NCBI RefSeq assembly: GCF_003071345.1
Contig: NZ_QCYK01000001.1
Span: 620,001 to 684,000 of the forward strand
DNA length: 64,000 bases
Origin: Chitinophaga parva
Lineage (GTDB): Bacteria > Bacteroidota > Bacteroidia > Chitinophagales > Chitinophagaceae
Direction: 5' to 3'
Part shown: in pieces, positions 54,231 through 63,402 of the stretch
Layout: each line of letters begins with the position of its first letter
How positions within the stretch are numbered: position 1 is the stretch's first letter
The notes under the pieces: generated by a model
The model's input: the letters and a program-made list of their open reading frames with translations, nothing else
Told to the model about the DNA's origin: nothing
The model's database searches: none
Translations under genes and position numbers: made by a program

Positions 54231-54264
54231 ATAAAAAGCGCCGGCTAGAACCGGCGCTTTTTAT
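54231..54264. terminator. Bidirectional hairpin after the tRNA gene
   Basis: Stem arms at 54231-54244 and 54251-54264, 14 bp, core GCGCCGG/CCGGCGC, with loop CTAGAA and A/T tails. On the minus strand it ends tRNA transcription. Confidence 0.85.
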
Positions 54265-54268
54265 AATG

Positions 54269-54342
54269 TGGTCCCACCTGGGCTTGAACCAGGGACCCTC
54301 TGATTATGAGTCAGATGCTCTAACCAACTGAGCTATAGGACC
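54269..54342 (-). tRNA. tRNA with anticodon CAT (Met or lysidine-type Ile)
   Basis: A 74-nt cloverleaf on the minus strand: acceptor GGTCCTA/TGGGACC (one G-T pair), D-stem GCTC/GAGC, anticodon stem TCTGA/TCAGA with loop CTCATAA, T-stem CCTGG/CCAGG with loop TTCAAGC. CCA is not encoded. The anticodon CAT belongs to elongator Met or to Ile(k2C); base composition cannot decide between them. It is not the initiator type, since the acceptor end is fully paired and the anticodon stem lacks three G-C pairs. Confidence 0.95.
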
Positions 54343-54425
54343 AGTCCCGTTTTACCGGGGAGCGCAAAAATAATTATTTTTCCCAATTCTCCACAACTTC
54401 ACGGGTTTTTCTGTAAAATAGCCTC

Positions 54426-55049
54426 ATGCAAGGCATCAAAAACATCATCTTCGATCTCGGTGGCATCATCCTCAACATCGACTACCAGCGTACCATCCAG
54501 GCTTTTCACGACCTGGGGTTCACCAACTTCCAAAACCTGTATTCCCAGTTCCAGATGGCCGACCTGTTCGACCAGTTTGAAACCGGGAAGGTTACGCCAG
54601 ACCAGTTCCTGGATGCCCTCCAGGCGCAGGCACCGGAAAACGTGACCCGGGAGCAGTTAAAATCCGCCTGGAACGCGCTTCTGCTGGACTTTCCCCTGGC
54701 CCGCCTGCAGCTGTTGCAGCAATTGCGCAACCACTATAACCTCTACCTGCTCAGTAATACCAATGCCCTGCACCACGAGGCTTTCACGCAAAAACTACAG
54801 GAAACCCGCGGCCTGCCTTCACTGGGCTTGTTTTTCGACAAAGCCTATTTTTCCCATGAGATAGGCCTGCGCAAACCTTTTGCGGAAGCCTACCAGCTGG
54901 TGCTGGATGCACATGGCCTGCGGCCGGAAGAAACCTTGTTCATTGATGATTCCCTGCCCAATATCACCGGGGCGGAGGCGGTGGGTATACGCACCCTGCA
55001 TTTGCCGGGGCCAAAGACGATCCTGGAAGTTTTCAGGCCGCAATCGTGA
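54426..55049 (+). CDS. HAD-family phosphatase
   Basis: A 207-residue cytosolic HAD-IA phosphatase. The nucleophile Asp is in IIFDLGGIIL (DxG form of motif I), motif II Thr/Ser is in LLSNTN, motif III Lys is in GLRKPFAEAYQ, and motif IV is LFIDDSLPNI. It resembles YihX-type sugar phosphatases. Its actual substrate is unknown. It converges with the DUF4834-type gene 11 bp away. Confidence 0.9.
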   Translation: MQGIKNIIFDLGGIILNIDYQRTIQAFHDLGFTNFQNLYSQFQMADLFDQFETGKVTPDQFLDALQAQAPENVTREQLKSAWNALLLDFPLARLQLLQQLRNHYNLYLLSNTNALHHEAFTQKLQETRGLPSLGLFFDKAYFSHEIGLRKPFAEAYQLVLDAHGLRPEETLFIDDSLPNITGAEAVGIRTLHLPGPKTILEVFRPQS

Positions 55050-55059
55050 GCGGGTCTCC

Positions 55060-55332
55060 TTACTTTACTTCTTCAAAATCAATGTAATCTCCTTCAATGG
55101 GGCGTTTGGGCTGCCCGGCATTGGCTTGCTGCTGTTGCATGTTGTTATACATCTGCTGCTGCGCTTGTTGTTGCTGGCGTGCCTGTTCCTGCATGGCCTG
55201 CTGGAAGTCCTGCATCTGGCGGCGCACCTGGCGGGTGGTCCGGAACAGGGGCACCACGAAGTTGAATACAAACTTGTAAAGCAGATATCCTATGAAAACG
55301 ATGAACAGATCCTTGAATAAACCTTCTAACAT
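55060..55332 (-). CDS. Small membrane-anchored protein (DUF4834-type)
   Basis: A 90-residue protein with an N-terminal hydrophobic helix (LFIVFIGYLLYKFVFNFVVPLF) and a Gln-rich, probably coiled-coil, cytosolic part ending PIEGDYIDFEEVK. This layout is the Bacteroidota DUF4834 pattern. The function is unknown. Its -7 box (TACCTTTG) lies only 4 nt before the ATG, and no other start precedes the membrane helix. Confidence 0.85.
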   Translation of the reverse strand: MLEGLFKDLFIVFIGYLLYKFVFNFVVPLFRTTRQVRRQMQDFQQAMQEQARQQQQAQQQMYNNMQQQQANAGQPKRPIEGDYIDFEEVK

Positions 55333-55336
55333 GTCC

Positions 55337-55344
55337 CAAAGGTA
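55337..55344 (-). promoter_or_regulatory. -7 box immediately before the DUF4834-type gene
   Basis: Minus-strand TACCTTTG, a perfect match, ends 4 nt before the ATG at 55332. Confidence 0.65.
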
Positions 55345-55431
55345 TTGAAGATTGCCGGAACGTAAAGGCTAAACGGCTGGCATCCAGGGAGGCCAGCCGC
55401 TTTTTTAACAAATCTTTGACCCTCGCAGCGC

Positions 55432-55785
55432 CTAGCGGATGCCTACCAGGGTGGCCACTTCGATCGCTTCTTTCTTGTTGAACTCCCAAGCCAGCTTGCG
55501 GTAATTTACCAGGTCCACGATGGTGCCAATGAGGCACAGGCCCCCGGTGAAGAAATAGAGGATGCCCATGCCCACCTGTTTGAGCACAAAGCGGTGTATG
55601 CCGCTTACCCCTACAAAACCCAGGCAGGCCAGGATCAGGATCAGTTGCGGGTCCTGGCGGCGGCTGGAGTAAAGGGCGGCAAATTGCTGTACCATGTTGG
55701 GGGCTGCGTTGGCGGTCAGTTGCTCCAGCCACAGCAATTCTTCTGCCTCAATATTGGGAAGGCTTAAAAAGAGGGGATTGGTCAT
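55432..55785 (-). CDS. TM2-domain membrane protein
   Basis: A 117-residue protein with two transmembrane segments (about 47-66 and 72-92) around GIHRFVLKQVGMGILYFFTGGLCLIGTIVDL, the TM2 domain pattern. A short polar N-terminus precedes. Function unknown. Its ATG overlaps the stop of the upstream gene by 4 bp (ATGA), so the pair is translationally coupled. Confidence 0.9.
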   Translation of the reverse strand: MTNPLFLSLPNIEAEELLWLEQLTANAAPNMVQQFAALYSSRRQDPQLILILACLGFVGVSGIHRFVLKQVGMGILYFFTGGLCLIGTIVDLVNYRKLAWEFNKKEAIEVATLVGIR

Positions 55786-56081
55786 ATACTTGGTTTGATG
55801 GTTTTAAGGGCAAGGGAGAAAGTGCGGTGCAGTAAGATCAGGAATGCCGGCCCGCCTAGTTTATGGCTGGCCCAGGACGCCCGGAAATCGCCATGCAGCA
55901 GATAACTCACGGATCTTCCCAGGCCGCAGCCGGGGCACCAGGATATTCCGAGCCAGCGCAGGGGGCATATGCTGGGATAGGGATGTGCGGGTGGCATCAC
56001 CGCCAGCAGGATAAGGGCCAGTGGCCAGATGATCAGTTCCGGGTTTATTTGTCGCAAACGCTGTATGGTGGCGGGTTGCAT
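55782..56081 (-). CDS. DUF2752-type membrane protein
   Basis: A 99-residue protein with two or three hydrophobic segments and the DUF2752 signature CPLRWLGISWCPGCGLGRSVSYLLHGDFRASW: two Cys clusters of CPx type and a conserved Arg. The role is unknown. It overlaps the TM2 gene by 4 bp, and the two usually occur together in Bacteroidota. An AT-rich region with a TATATAATTATATTA stretch lies upstream. Confidence 0.88.
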   Translation of the reverse strand: MQPATIQRLRQINPELIIWPLALILLAVMPPAHPYPSICPLRWLGISWCPGCGLGRSVSYLLHGDFRASWASHKLGGPAFLILLHRTFSLALKTIKPSI

Positions 56082-56199
56082 GCGGGCGGTTGTGGTAAAT
56101 ATATTATATATAATTATATTATGACTTTAAAGGGCTGATCCGCGCGGAAATTTCTTCTTACAAGTTATAAGAAATACTTTTTGGATTGAAATAAAATCT

Positions 56200-56207
56200 T
56201 AATTTTG
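56200..56207 (+). promoter_or_regulatory. Promoter of rimP-nusA-infB
   Basis: TAATTTTG is a perfect -7 box with TTG at 56181-56183, 16 bp upstream. The leader to rimP is about 60 nt and contains the hairpin at 56229-56254. Confidence 0.75.
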
Positions 56208-56228
56208 CGTAGTAATAATGAATCAATC

Positions 56229-56254
56229 GAAGGGGACGAGTTATTGTCCCCTTC
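56229..56254 (+). promoter_or_regulatory. Hairpin leader before rimP
   Basis: Arms GAAGGGGAC (56229-56237) and GTCCCCTTC (56246-56254) form a perfect 9-bp stem with an 8-nt loop and then TGCTTTTGC. It ends 12 nt before the ATG. It may attenuate transcription or bind a regulator such as NusA; whether it matches a known rimP leader family needs a covariance search. Confidence 0.6.
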
Positions 56255-56266
56255 TGCTTTTGCAAC

Positions 56267-56731
56267 ATGGCAAACGAACAGATGATAGAAAGCATCCGCT
56301 CACTGGCGGAGGGACTGCTGGCCGAAACCCCGGAGTTTTTCCTAGTGGAGGTCAAAATAAAGCCTACCAACAATATCAAGCTCTTTATAGACGGCGACCT
56401 GGGAGTGCCTATCGATAAGTTGATCAAATTCAACCGAGCCCTGTATCCATTATTGGAAACCTCCGGTCTTTTCCCGGCCGACGATTTCTCTCTGGAGGTG
56501 TCCAGTCCCGGTCTGGATGAGCCGTTAAAACTGCACCGTCAATACACCAAAAACATTGGTCGCAAAGTAGAAGTAACTTTCCTGGACGGTAGCGTTAAGG
56601 AAGGCAGCCTGCTGGCGGTACGGGAAGACCAGATCGATATCGAAGAGCTGGTGGGCAAGAAAAAGGAAAAGCATTTAGTTACGATACCATTTACTGAAAT
56701 CAAGCACACCAAAGTGTGCATTGTGTTTTAA
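56267..56731 (+). CDS. rimP: Ribosome maturation factor RimP
   Basis: A 154-residue protein with the alpha/beta N-terminal domain (VEVKIKPTNNIKLFIDGDLGV) and the DDFSLEVSSPGLDEPLK signature, then an SH3-like C-terminal domain. It is needed for 30S subunit maturation. It heads the rimP-nusA-infB operon, the usual bacterial order, behind a hairpin leader. Confidence 0.97.
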   Translation: MANEQMIESIRSLAEGLLAETPEFFLVEVKIKPTNNIKLFIDGDLGVPIDKLIKFNRALYPLLETSGLFPADDFSLEVSSPGLDEPLKLHRQYTKNIGRKVEVTFLDGSVKEGSLLAVREDQIDIEELVGKKKEKHLVTIPFTEIKHTKVCIVF

Positions 56732-56748
56732 TTCAATATAAAATAAAC

Positions 56749-57996
56749 ATGGCTAGTATTAATCTTATTGAGTCATTTGCCGAGTTCAAGGAGGCCGAGA
56801 ACATTGACCGTCCTACCCTGATGAAGGTGCTGGAAGATGTGTTCAAGACACTGCTGCGCAAAAAATATGGCTCCGATGAGAACTTTGACGTGATTGTAAA
56901 TACTGAGAAAGGTGACCTGGAGATCCTCCGCCGCCGCACTATCGTTACAGATGGTGAGGTGGAAGACGACAATGCCCAGATCGCCTATTCAGAAGCGATT
57001 AAAATTGAGCCGGACTACCAGATAGGTGAGGACCTGTACGAAGAAGTGGAGATCCAGGACTTCGGCCGCCGCGCCATCCTGGCTGCCAAGCAGACGCTGA
57101 GCGCCCGCATTGGCGACCTGAAAAAGAACATCCTGGTAAAGAAATATGCCGATAAAGAAGGGGAGATCATCACCGGTGAAGTGTACCAGGTGTGGAAAAA
57201 AGAAGTTTTATTGCTCGATGATGAAGGGAATGAATTAATATTGCCTAAAGCGGAGCAGATTCCCACCGATTACTTCAAAAAAGGCGAGAATATCAAAGCC
57301 GTGGTGAAAAAAGTGGAGCTGAGAAATAATGCTCCCCTGATCCTCCTCTCCCGCACCAGCCCGCTTTTCCTGGCAAAACTGCTGGAAATAGAAGTACCCG
57401 AGATCTTTGATGGCCTGATCGTGATCAAAAAGATTGTACGCGAGCCCGGCGAACGCGCCAAGGTAGCAGTAGAATCCTATGACGACCGTATAGATCCCGT
57501 AGGCGCCTGCGTAGGGATGAAAGGTAGCCGCATTCACGGCATTGTGCGTGAACTGCGCAATGAAAACATTGACATCATCAACTATACTGCAAATATTCAA
57601 CTGCTTATTCAACGCGCCCTCACTCCGGCGCGCATCAGCCGCATGGATATTGACCAGGAACGCAAATATGCTTCTGTGTTCCTCATGCCGGACCAGGTAT
57701 CACTGGCCATTGGCAAAAAGGGCGTGAACATTAAGCTGGCCTGCGAATTGACAGGATTCGAGATCGATGTGTTCCGTGAAGAAGAACAAGAACATTCCGA
57801 ATTTGATATTGACCTGGAAGAGTTTTCCGACGAAATCGAAGAGTGGATCATCGATGAGCTCAAACGCATTGGTTGCGATACCGCCCGCAGCGTTCTGGAG
57901 CTCACCTCAGAGGAATTGGTTCGCCGTTCCGACCTGGAAGTAGAGACCGTAGAAGATGTGAGAAAGATTTTACAGGAAGAATTTGATAAAGAGTAA
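56749..57996 (+). CDS. nusA: Transcription termination/antitermination factor NusA
   Basis: A 415-residue protein with N-terminal RNA-polymerase-binding domain (1-125), S1 domain (GEIITGEVYQVWKKEVLLLDDEGNELILP), KH1 (VGACVGMKGSRIHGIVREL), KH2 (VSLAIGKKGVNIKLACELTGFEIDVF) and a short acidic C-terminus. It modulates pausing, termination and antitermination. The ATG at 56749 is chosen because ASINLIESFAEFK is the family start; it lies 17 bp after the rimP stop. Confidence 0.96.
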   Translation: MASINLIESFAEFKEAENIDRPTLMKVLEDVFKTLLRKKYGSDENFDVIVNTEKGDLEILRRRTIVTDGEVEDDNAQIAYSEAIKIEPDYQIGEDLYEEVEIQDFGRRAILAAKQTLSARIGDLKKNILVKKYADKEGEIITGEVYQVWKKEVLLLDDEGNELILPKAEQIPTDYFKKGENIKAVVKKVELRNNAPLILLSRTSPLFLAKLLEIEVPEIFDGLIVIKKIVREPGERAKVAVESYDDRIDPVGACVGMKGSRIHGIVRELRNENIDIINYTANIQLLIQRALTPARISRMDIDQERKYASVFLMPDQVSLAIGKKGVNIKLACELTGFEIDVFREEEQEHSEFDIDLEEFSDEIEEWIIDELKRIGCDTARSVLELTSEELVRRSDLEVETVEDVRKILQEEFDKE

Positions 57997-58110
57997 GTTG
58001 CACCCACTCCTTCCCGGGGGGCTTATTCAGCAGGGAAATATTTTTGAGTAATTGTTAAAAAGCCAAAGCTTCGCCGCCGCGCGAGGCATGGGGAGGGCAC
58101 GATTTCAAGT

Positions 58111-61100
58111 ATGTCTGAAACATCAAACAACACACCACGATTGCTGGCTGCTGCCAAGGAGTTCAATATTGGAAAGGATACCCTCATCGAGTACCTGTCC
58201 AATAAGGGCTATGATATGGGTGAATTCTCTTCGCCCAACGCCCGCCTGAACGCGCAGATGTACGCAGCACTGCAATCGGAGTTCCAGCAGGATAAGAATA
58301 ATAAAAAGAAGAGCGACCAGATCGCTCTCCCTAAAGGAAGCGTGTTAGAAACAGCGAAGAAAAAGGAGAAGGAAGAAGCAGAAGTGCCGGCTAAAAAGCC
58401 TGTTGCCGCCGCTCCCGCTGCCCCTAAGGAGACACCCGCTCCTGTCCAGGAATTACCCAAGCAACCTGTAAAGCCTGAACCCGTAGTGAAGCCCGAGGCC
58501 GAAAAAGCCCCGCAAGCTCCCGCAAGCACCCCTGCTCCTGCTGCTAACACTACGCCGGCACCGGAAACCAAACCGGCCCCGGAAGTAAAACCCGCCGAAC
58601 CCGTAGCCGCCGCTCCCAAGGAACAACCGGCTCCGCCCAAGGCACCCGAAGCGCCCGCCACACCGGCGCAGGAAGTCGTTAAAACAGAAAGCCCGAAAAT
58701 AAACGGACCTAAAGTCATCGCTACCATCGACCTGGATGCGCTGAACCCGGCCAACCGCGCCAAAAAGCCGGCTGCCGATAAAGCCCCCAACCCGGTACCG
58801 GCAGCTCCAGCTAAGGAATCAACACCTGCACCGGCACCCGCCCCGCAGGAAGCCAAAGCCACAGACACGACGCCGAAAGAAACAATCAAGCCCGCTGCTG
58901 CCGCACCGGAAGCACCTGCTGCCATTGTTAAGCCAGAAGCGCCTAAACAAGAACAAACGGAACAAACAAAACCGGCACCCGTGCAAGCAACAACCGAAGC
59001 GCATCCGACTGTTGAAAAACAGGAAAAACCGGCCGCTCGAGAAAGTCAAACCGTAGTAGTAACCGCACCCGCCAGCACCACTACCCCGCCGCAGGAAGCT
59101 CCTGCTGCAACCGCCAGCAACAACACCAACACGACCACTCCGCCACCCGCCGCCGCAGAAAATGAAGGCCCGGCCGTGGTAGAGAACATCCAGGCAGACA
59201 GGCTCACCGGCCCCAAAGTGATCGGTAAGATCAACCTGCCCGTGGAAAGTGACCGTCGTGATAATAATAAGAATAACCGCGATGACAAGCGTAAACGCAA
59301 GCGCATCATCGTGGAGAAAAAGCCAGAGCCCATCCAGCCCCGCGAGTTTGGCGACCAGCAAAACCGCAACCAGGGCCAGGGTGGCCAGCATGGACAACAT
59401 GGCCAGCAAGGTCATGGCGGCCAGCAAGGCAACCGTCCGCCCTTTAACCGCGACAACCGTGGCGGTCACCAGGGCCAGGGTGGTGGCCAGCAGGGCAACC
59501 GTCCCCCCTTCAACCGCGATCAGCAGGGCCAGGGTGGCCAGCAAGGCAGCCGTCCGCCCTTTAACCGCGACCAGCAGGGCCAGGGTGGTAACCGTACCAA
59601 CACCGGCGGCCCCGGTGGTAACCGTGGCGGCAACCAGCAAGGTGGTGGCTACCGTGGTGGTAACAACCAGCAGGGTGGTAACCGTAACTTTGGTAACAAC
59701 CGTCCCCACACCCCGTACAACCGTGGTGGCAGTACCGGCAACACCGGCGCCCCAGGTGCTCCGGACCGTGAGATCGATAAGAACGAGATCCAGAATAAGA
59801 TCAAGGAAACCATGGCCAAACTGGGCGGTGGTGCCCGCGGCGGCCGCAGCCAGAAATCCAAACACCGTCGCGAAAAACGCCAGGAAATGGCGGACCAGCA
59901 GGCGAATGGAGACCAGAACAACAAGCTGCAGGTAACCGAGTTTATCTCCGTGAGCGAACTGGCCAACCTGATGGACGTGAGCTTCGCAGAAGTGATCTCC
60001 AAGTGTATGAGCCTGGGCATCATGGTATCCATCAACCAGCGTATAGACGCCGAAGTAATTGAACTGGTAGCCGGCGAATTTGGCTTCGAAGTGGAATTCA
60101 TCGGTATGGATGACGCAGAGGAAATGGACGAAGAAGATGTACAGGATGCTCCGGAAGACCTCCAGCCCCGTGCACCGATCGTTACCATTATGGGTCACGT
60201 TGACCATGGTAAAACCTCGCTGCTCGACTACATCCGCAATACCAAAGTAACCGCCGGTGAGGCAGGGGGCATTACCCAGCACATTGGGGCCTACGAAGTA
60301 ACCGTGGATGACGGCCGCCAGATCTGCTTCCTCGATACTCCCGGTCACGAAGCGTTTACCGCGATGCGTGCCCGCGGTGCCAAAGGTGCGGACATTGCCG
60401 TGATCGTGATCGCTGCAGATGACGCCATCATGCCCCAGACCCGTGAGGCCATCTCCCACGCCCAGGCGGCAAACGTGCCGATGATCTTTGCCATCAACAA
60501 GGTGGATAAAGACGGCGCAAATCCTGAAAAGATCAAAGAACAACTGGCCGGTATGAACCTGCTGGTGGAAGACTGGGGTGGTAAATACCAGAGCCAGGAG
60601 ATCTCCGCCAAAACAGGTCTCAACATTGACCAGCTGCTCGAAAAAATACTGCTCGAAGCAGAACTGCTGGAACTGAAAGCCAATCCCAACCGGGAAGCTT
60701 CCGGTAGCATTATCGAAGCCTCCCTTGATAAGGGCCGTGGCTATGTGAGCACCATCCTGGTACAGAATGGTACCCTGAGACAGGGCGACACCATCGTATC
60801 CGGTGCCTACTACGGTAAGATCAAGGCCATGACCAATGAAAAAGGGCAGCGCCGCAATACTGCCGGTCCGTCTACCCCGGTACAGGTACTGGGCCTGAAC
60901 GGTGCCCCGCAGGCAGGTGAAAAATTCCGTGTGTACGCTGACGAAGCCGAAGCCAAGGAAGTGGCCAACCGCCGCTCCCAGCTGGAGCGCGAACAGGTGA
61001 TCCGCACCAAGAAACACATCACCCTCGACGAAATTGGCCGTCGCCTGGCACTGGGTAACTTTAAACAACTGAACCTGATCATCAAGGGTGACTTTGATGG

Positions 61101-61671
61101 TTCTGTAGAAGCGCTGAGCGACTCCCTGCAGAAACTGAGCACCGAAGAGATCGTGGTAAGCATCGTGCACAAGGCCGTAGGCCAGATCACCGAATCAGAC
61201 GTTCTGCTGGCTACTGCGTCAGACGCCGTTATCCTGGGCTTCCAGGTGCGCCCGTCCTCACAGGCCGCCCGTCTGGCAGAGAAAGAAAACATCGAGATCC
61301 GCAACTACTCCATCATTTACGATGCGATCGAAGAGATCAAGAGCGCCATGGAAGGTATGCTTGAACCCAAGATCGAACGCAAGGTGGTGGCACATGTGGA
61401 AGTGCGTGAAACCTACCGCTTCGACAAGGTTACCGTGGCAGGTTGCTTTGTGCTGGATGGCAAGATCTCCCGCAACACCCGCATCACCGTGGTACGCGAT
61501 GGCATCGTAGTACATACCGGCGAACTGGGCTCCCTGAAACGTTACAAAGACGATGTAAAAGAAGTGGTATCCAACATGGAATGCGGCTTGAGCATCCGTA
61601 ACTACAGTGACATCCAGGTAGGGGATATCGTGGAAGGCTTTGAAGAAGTAGAAGTAAAACGTACTCTCTAA
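58111..61671 (+). CDS. infB: Translation initiation factor IF-2, with a very long low-complexity N-terminus
   Basis: A 1186-residue IF-2, about 300 longer than the E. coli protein. The GTP-binding domain starts near residue 691 (GHVDHGKT at 695-702, then DTPGHEAF and NKVDKDGAN), followed by domains II-IV. Residues about 70-370 are Ala/Pro/Lys/Glu-rich; residues about 415-550 are Gly/Gln/Asn/Arg-rich with repeated [12 protein letters not shown] units. It brings initiator tRNA to the 30S subunit. It is the third gene of the rimP operon. Confidence 0.97.
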   Translation: MSETSNNTPRLLAAAKEFNIGKDTLIEYLSNKGYDMGEFSSPNARLNAQMYAALQSEFQQDKNNKKKSDQIALPKGSVLETAKKKEKEEAEVPAKKPVAAAPAAPKETPAPVQELPKQPVKPEPVVKPEAEKAPQAPASTPAPAANTTPAPETKPAPEVKPAEPVAAAPKEQPAPPKAPEAPATPAQEVVKTESPKINGPKVIATIDLDALNPANRAKKPAADKAPNPVPAAPAKESTPAPAPAPQEAKATDTTPKETIKPAAAAPEAPAAIVKPEAPKQEQTEQTKPAPVQATTEAHPTVEKQEKPAARESQTVVVTAPASTTTPPQEAPAATASNNTNTTTPPPAAAENEGPAVVENIQADRLTGPKVIGKINLPVESDRRDNNKNNRDDKRKRKRIIVEKKPEPIQPREFGDQQNRNQGQGGQHGQHGQQGHGGQQGNRPPFNRDNRGGHQGQGGGQQGNRPPFNRDQQGQGGQQGSRPPFNRDQQGQGGNRTNTGGPGGNRGGNQQGGGYRGGNNQQGGNRNFGNNRPHTPYNRGGSTGNTGAPGAPDREIDKNEIQNKIKETMAKLGGGARGGRSQKSKHRREKRQEMADQQANGDQNNKLQVTEFISVSELANLMDVSFAEVISKCMSLGIMVSINQRIDAEVIELVAGEFGFEVEFIGMDDAEEMDEEDVQDAPEDLQPRAPIVTIMGHVDHGKTSLLDYIRNTKVTAGEAGGITQHIGAYEVTVDDGRQICFLDTPGHEAFTAMRARGAKGADIAVIVIAADDAIMPQTREAISHAQAANVPMIFAINKVDKDGANPEKIKEQLAGMNLLVEDWGGKYQSQEISAKTGLNIDQLLEKILLEAELLELKANPNREASGSIIEASLDKGRGYVSTILVQNGTLRQGDTIVSGAYYGKIKAMTNEKGQRRNTAGPSTPVQVLGLNGAPQAGEKFRVYADEAEAKEVANRRSQLEREQVIRTKKHITLDEIGRRLALGNFKQLNLIIKGDFDGSVEALSDSLQKLSTEEIVVSIVHKAVGQITESDVLLATASDAVILGFQVRPSSQAARLAEKENIEIRNYSIIYDAIEEIKSAMEGMLEPKIERKVVAHVEVRETYRFDKVTVAGCFVLDGKISRNTRITVVRDGIVVHTGELGSLKRYKDDVKEVVSNMECGLSIRNYSDIQVGDIVEGFEEVEVKRTL
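59353..59760 (+). repeat. Tandem repeats inside infB (G/Q/N/R-rich)
   Basis: The coding sequence contains at least three copies of a 24-bp unit for (N/S)RPPFNRD at 59431-59454, 59497-59520 and 59548-59571, set in GQGGQQG-type repeats. Spacing is 66 and 51 bp. The encoded segment is predicted disordered. Confidence 0.8.
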
Positions 61672-61682
61672 TAACCGTACTG

Positions 61683-61747
61683 AGCCGGAAGGAGCGCTTA
61701 TGCAGACCTGTGCACACAGGCCTGACCCGCGTTGCTTCCGGCTTTTT
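61683..61747 (+). terminator. Large hairpin terminator of the rimP-nusA-infB operon
   Basis: The outer stem AGCCGGAAG (61683-61691) / CTTCCGGCT (61735-61743) encloses a second hairpin (CCTGT / ACAGG). A T5 run follows. The loop region is unusually large for a plain terminator. Confidence 0.75.
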
Positions 61748-61806
61748 GTTGCCTAAACTTTTGTTAAATCCTCGGCGGGGTTCATACCAGCAGTGGCTTT
61801 AATGGT

Positions 61807-61814
61807 TACTTTTG
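61807..61814 (+). promoter_or_regulatory. -7 box of the SurA-like gene
   Basis: TACTTTTG matches TAnnTTTG and ends 19 nt before the ATG at 61834. Confidence 0.65.
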
Positions 61815-61833
61815 AAATTCACGCAATTATTAT

Positions 61834-63240
61834 ATGAAGAAACTGCTGACTTTATCTGTAGGTGCGCTGCTTTGCTGGAATGCCGGCATGGCCCAGCAAA
61901 AACTGGTTGCAGATAAGATTGTGGCCATCGTTGGCGACAAGATCGTGCTGAAATCGGAGATAGACGGGGAGCTAATGAACCAGGAAAGGGACCAGCAGAA
62001 ACCCCTGCCCGCAGAAGCCGGTTGTAATATCATGGAACAGATCGTGGCCCAGAAGATCCTGGTGCTGCAGGCGGAGCGCGACTCCCTGCCCGTGAGCGAC
62101 AATGATGTGGATGGTGAGATCGATAACCGTATCCGCTACTTCCAGAACCTGTACGGCAGCCAGGAAAAAATGAAGCAGGTAACCGGTTATTCCATTTACC
62201 AGCTGCGTGAGCGCTTCCGCGAGCCGATCCGCGATGGGCTGCTGGCCAAGGCCATGCGTGAAAAGATCGTGAACGCCGTGAAAGTAACCCCGTCTGAAGT
62301 GAAAACCTTCTTTGACGGTATTCCCAAAGACAGCCTGCCCTTCTTTGAATCTGAGCTGGAGATCGGTACCCTGGTGGTGCTGCCCAAGGCATCTTACGAA
62401 ATGGAGAAGTACGCTACTGATAGATTGCTGGACTATAAACACCGCGTAGAAGCCAAACAGGCCTCCTTCTCTACCCTGGCCACCCTCTACTCTGAGGACC
62501 CCAGCGTAAAGGAAAATGAAGGCGTGATGGTGCTGAACCGCAACGACAAGAACATGTGGGACCCGGACTTCATGGCCCAGGCTTTCCGCCTCAAGGAAGG
62601 AGAGATCAGTAACCCGTTCAAATCGCAGTTTGGTTACCACATCATCCTCTGCCTGAACCGCCAGGGTGATAACGTGCGTGTACAGCACATCCTGGTAAAA
62701 CCGGCCATCACAAACAGTGACATTGCCGCTGCCACTAAAAAGGTGGACTCCATCCGCGCTAATATCATTGCCGGTAAATACAACTTCTCCGAAGCCGTGT
62801 CTGAGTACTCCGACGCACAGATGGCGAAGTTTGATAACGGGATGCGCCAGAATAAAGTGAACGGCAGTACCCTCATCACCGTTGACCAGCTGGACGATCC
62901 GTCTGACCGCAGCATCGTGATGATGCTGGACTCCCTGAAACCGGGCGAAGTGTCCCAACCGGAACGCTTCACTGATGAACAGGGCCGCACCGCGGTACGC
63001 CTGGTGTACCTGAAAACACGCACCAAGCCACACCGCATGAACCTGGACGACGACTATTCCCGCATCATGAACCAGGCGCTGGAGCGCAAGAAAGCAATGG
63101 CCCTCAACAGGTGGCTGCGGGAGAAAGTGCCCACGTACTATGTGCACGTAGATGATGAATACCGCCAGTGCCCGAACATCTCCCAATGGCTGGCCCAGGA
63201 GAGCAGCACTACGGTAACTAATTCAACCGCGAGAAAATAA
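61834..63240 (+). CDS. SurA-like periplasmic peptidyl-prolyl isomerase/chaperone
   Basis: A 468-residue protein with a signal peptide (1-20, ending GMA-Q), an N-terminal SurA chaperone domain (about 25-170), and two parvulin-type PPIase regions (about 175-280 and 285-390; GYHIILCLNRQGDNVRVQHILV marks the junction). A charged C-terminal helix follows. It aids folding of outer-membrane proteins and links with the TamB-like protein in the same window. Own promoter and terminator. Confidence 0.9.
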   Translation: MKKLLTLSVGALLCWNAGMAQQKLVADKIVAIVGDKIVLKSEIDGELMNQERDQQKPLPAEAGCNIMEQIVAQKILVLQAERDSLPVSDNDVDGEIDNRIRYFQNLYGSQEKMKQVTGYSIYQLRERFREPIRDGLLAKAMREKIVNAVKVTPSEVKTFFDGIPKDSLPFFESELEIGTLVVLPKASYEMEKYATDRLLDYKHRVEAKQASFSTLATLYSEDPSVKENEGVMVLNRNDKNMWDPDFMAQAFRLKEGEISNPFKSQFGYHIILCLNRQGDNVRVQHILVKPAITNSDIAAATKKVDSIRANIIAGKYNFSEAVSEYSDAQMAKFDNGMRQNKVNGSTLITVDQLDDPSDRSIVMMLDSLKPGEVSQPERFTDEQGRTAVRLVYLKTRTKPHRMNLDDDYSRIMNQALERKKAMALNRWLREKVPTYYVHVDDEYRQCPNISQWLAQESSTTVTNSTARK

Positions 63241-63260
63241 ATAACACGCTGAAAAATAGG

Positions 63261-63292
63261 AAAGAGCTTCCCGGAAGGGAGGCTCTTTTTTT
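63261..63292 (+). terminator. Terminator of the SurA-like gene
   Basis: Arms AAAGAGC-TTCCC (63261-63272) and GGGAG-GCTCTTT (63277-63288) with loop GGAA, one G-T pair, then a T run. Confidence 0.9.
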
Positions 63293-63327
63293 GTGGCAAG
63301 GCACAAATAGCCCCACTCTATCCCCCT

Positions 63328-63349
63328 ATTGCCATTTCCAATTGGCAAT
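63328..63349. promoter_or_regulatory. Inverted repeat upstream of the PurF-like gene
   Basis: ATTGCCA (63328-63334) and TGGCAAT (63343-63349) are perfect arms 8 bp apart. They end 7 bp before the likely -33 TTTTG. Candidate operator. Confidence 0.45.
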
Positions 63350-63375
63350 TTTTGGGTTTTGCCCTTAATTCACCG

Positions 63376-63383
63376 TACCTTTG
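63376..63383 (+). promoter_or_regulatory. -7 box of the PurF-like gene
   Basis: TACCTTTG is a perfect match with TTTTG at 63357-63361 upstream; it ends 19 nt before the ATG at 63403. Confidence 0.8.
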
Positions 63384-63402
63384 CGCCTTCAATATTCAGG
63401 GT

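Noticed and set aside
59431..59571. Regular repeats resembling an array
   Set aside because: They are in-frame codon repeats inside infB encoding (N/S)RPPFNRD; spacing varies and there are no spacers.
58819..61170. A 783-codon open frame antisense to infB
   Set aside because: It mirrors the codon bias of infB and has no recognisable domains; infB is certain.
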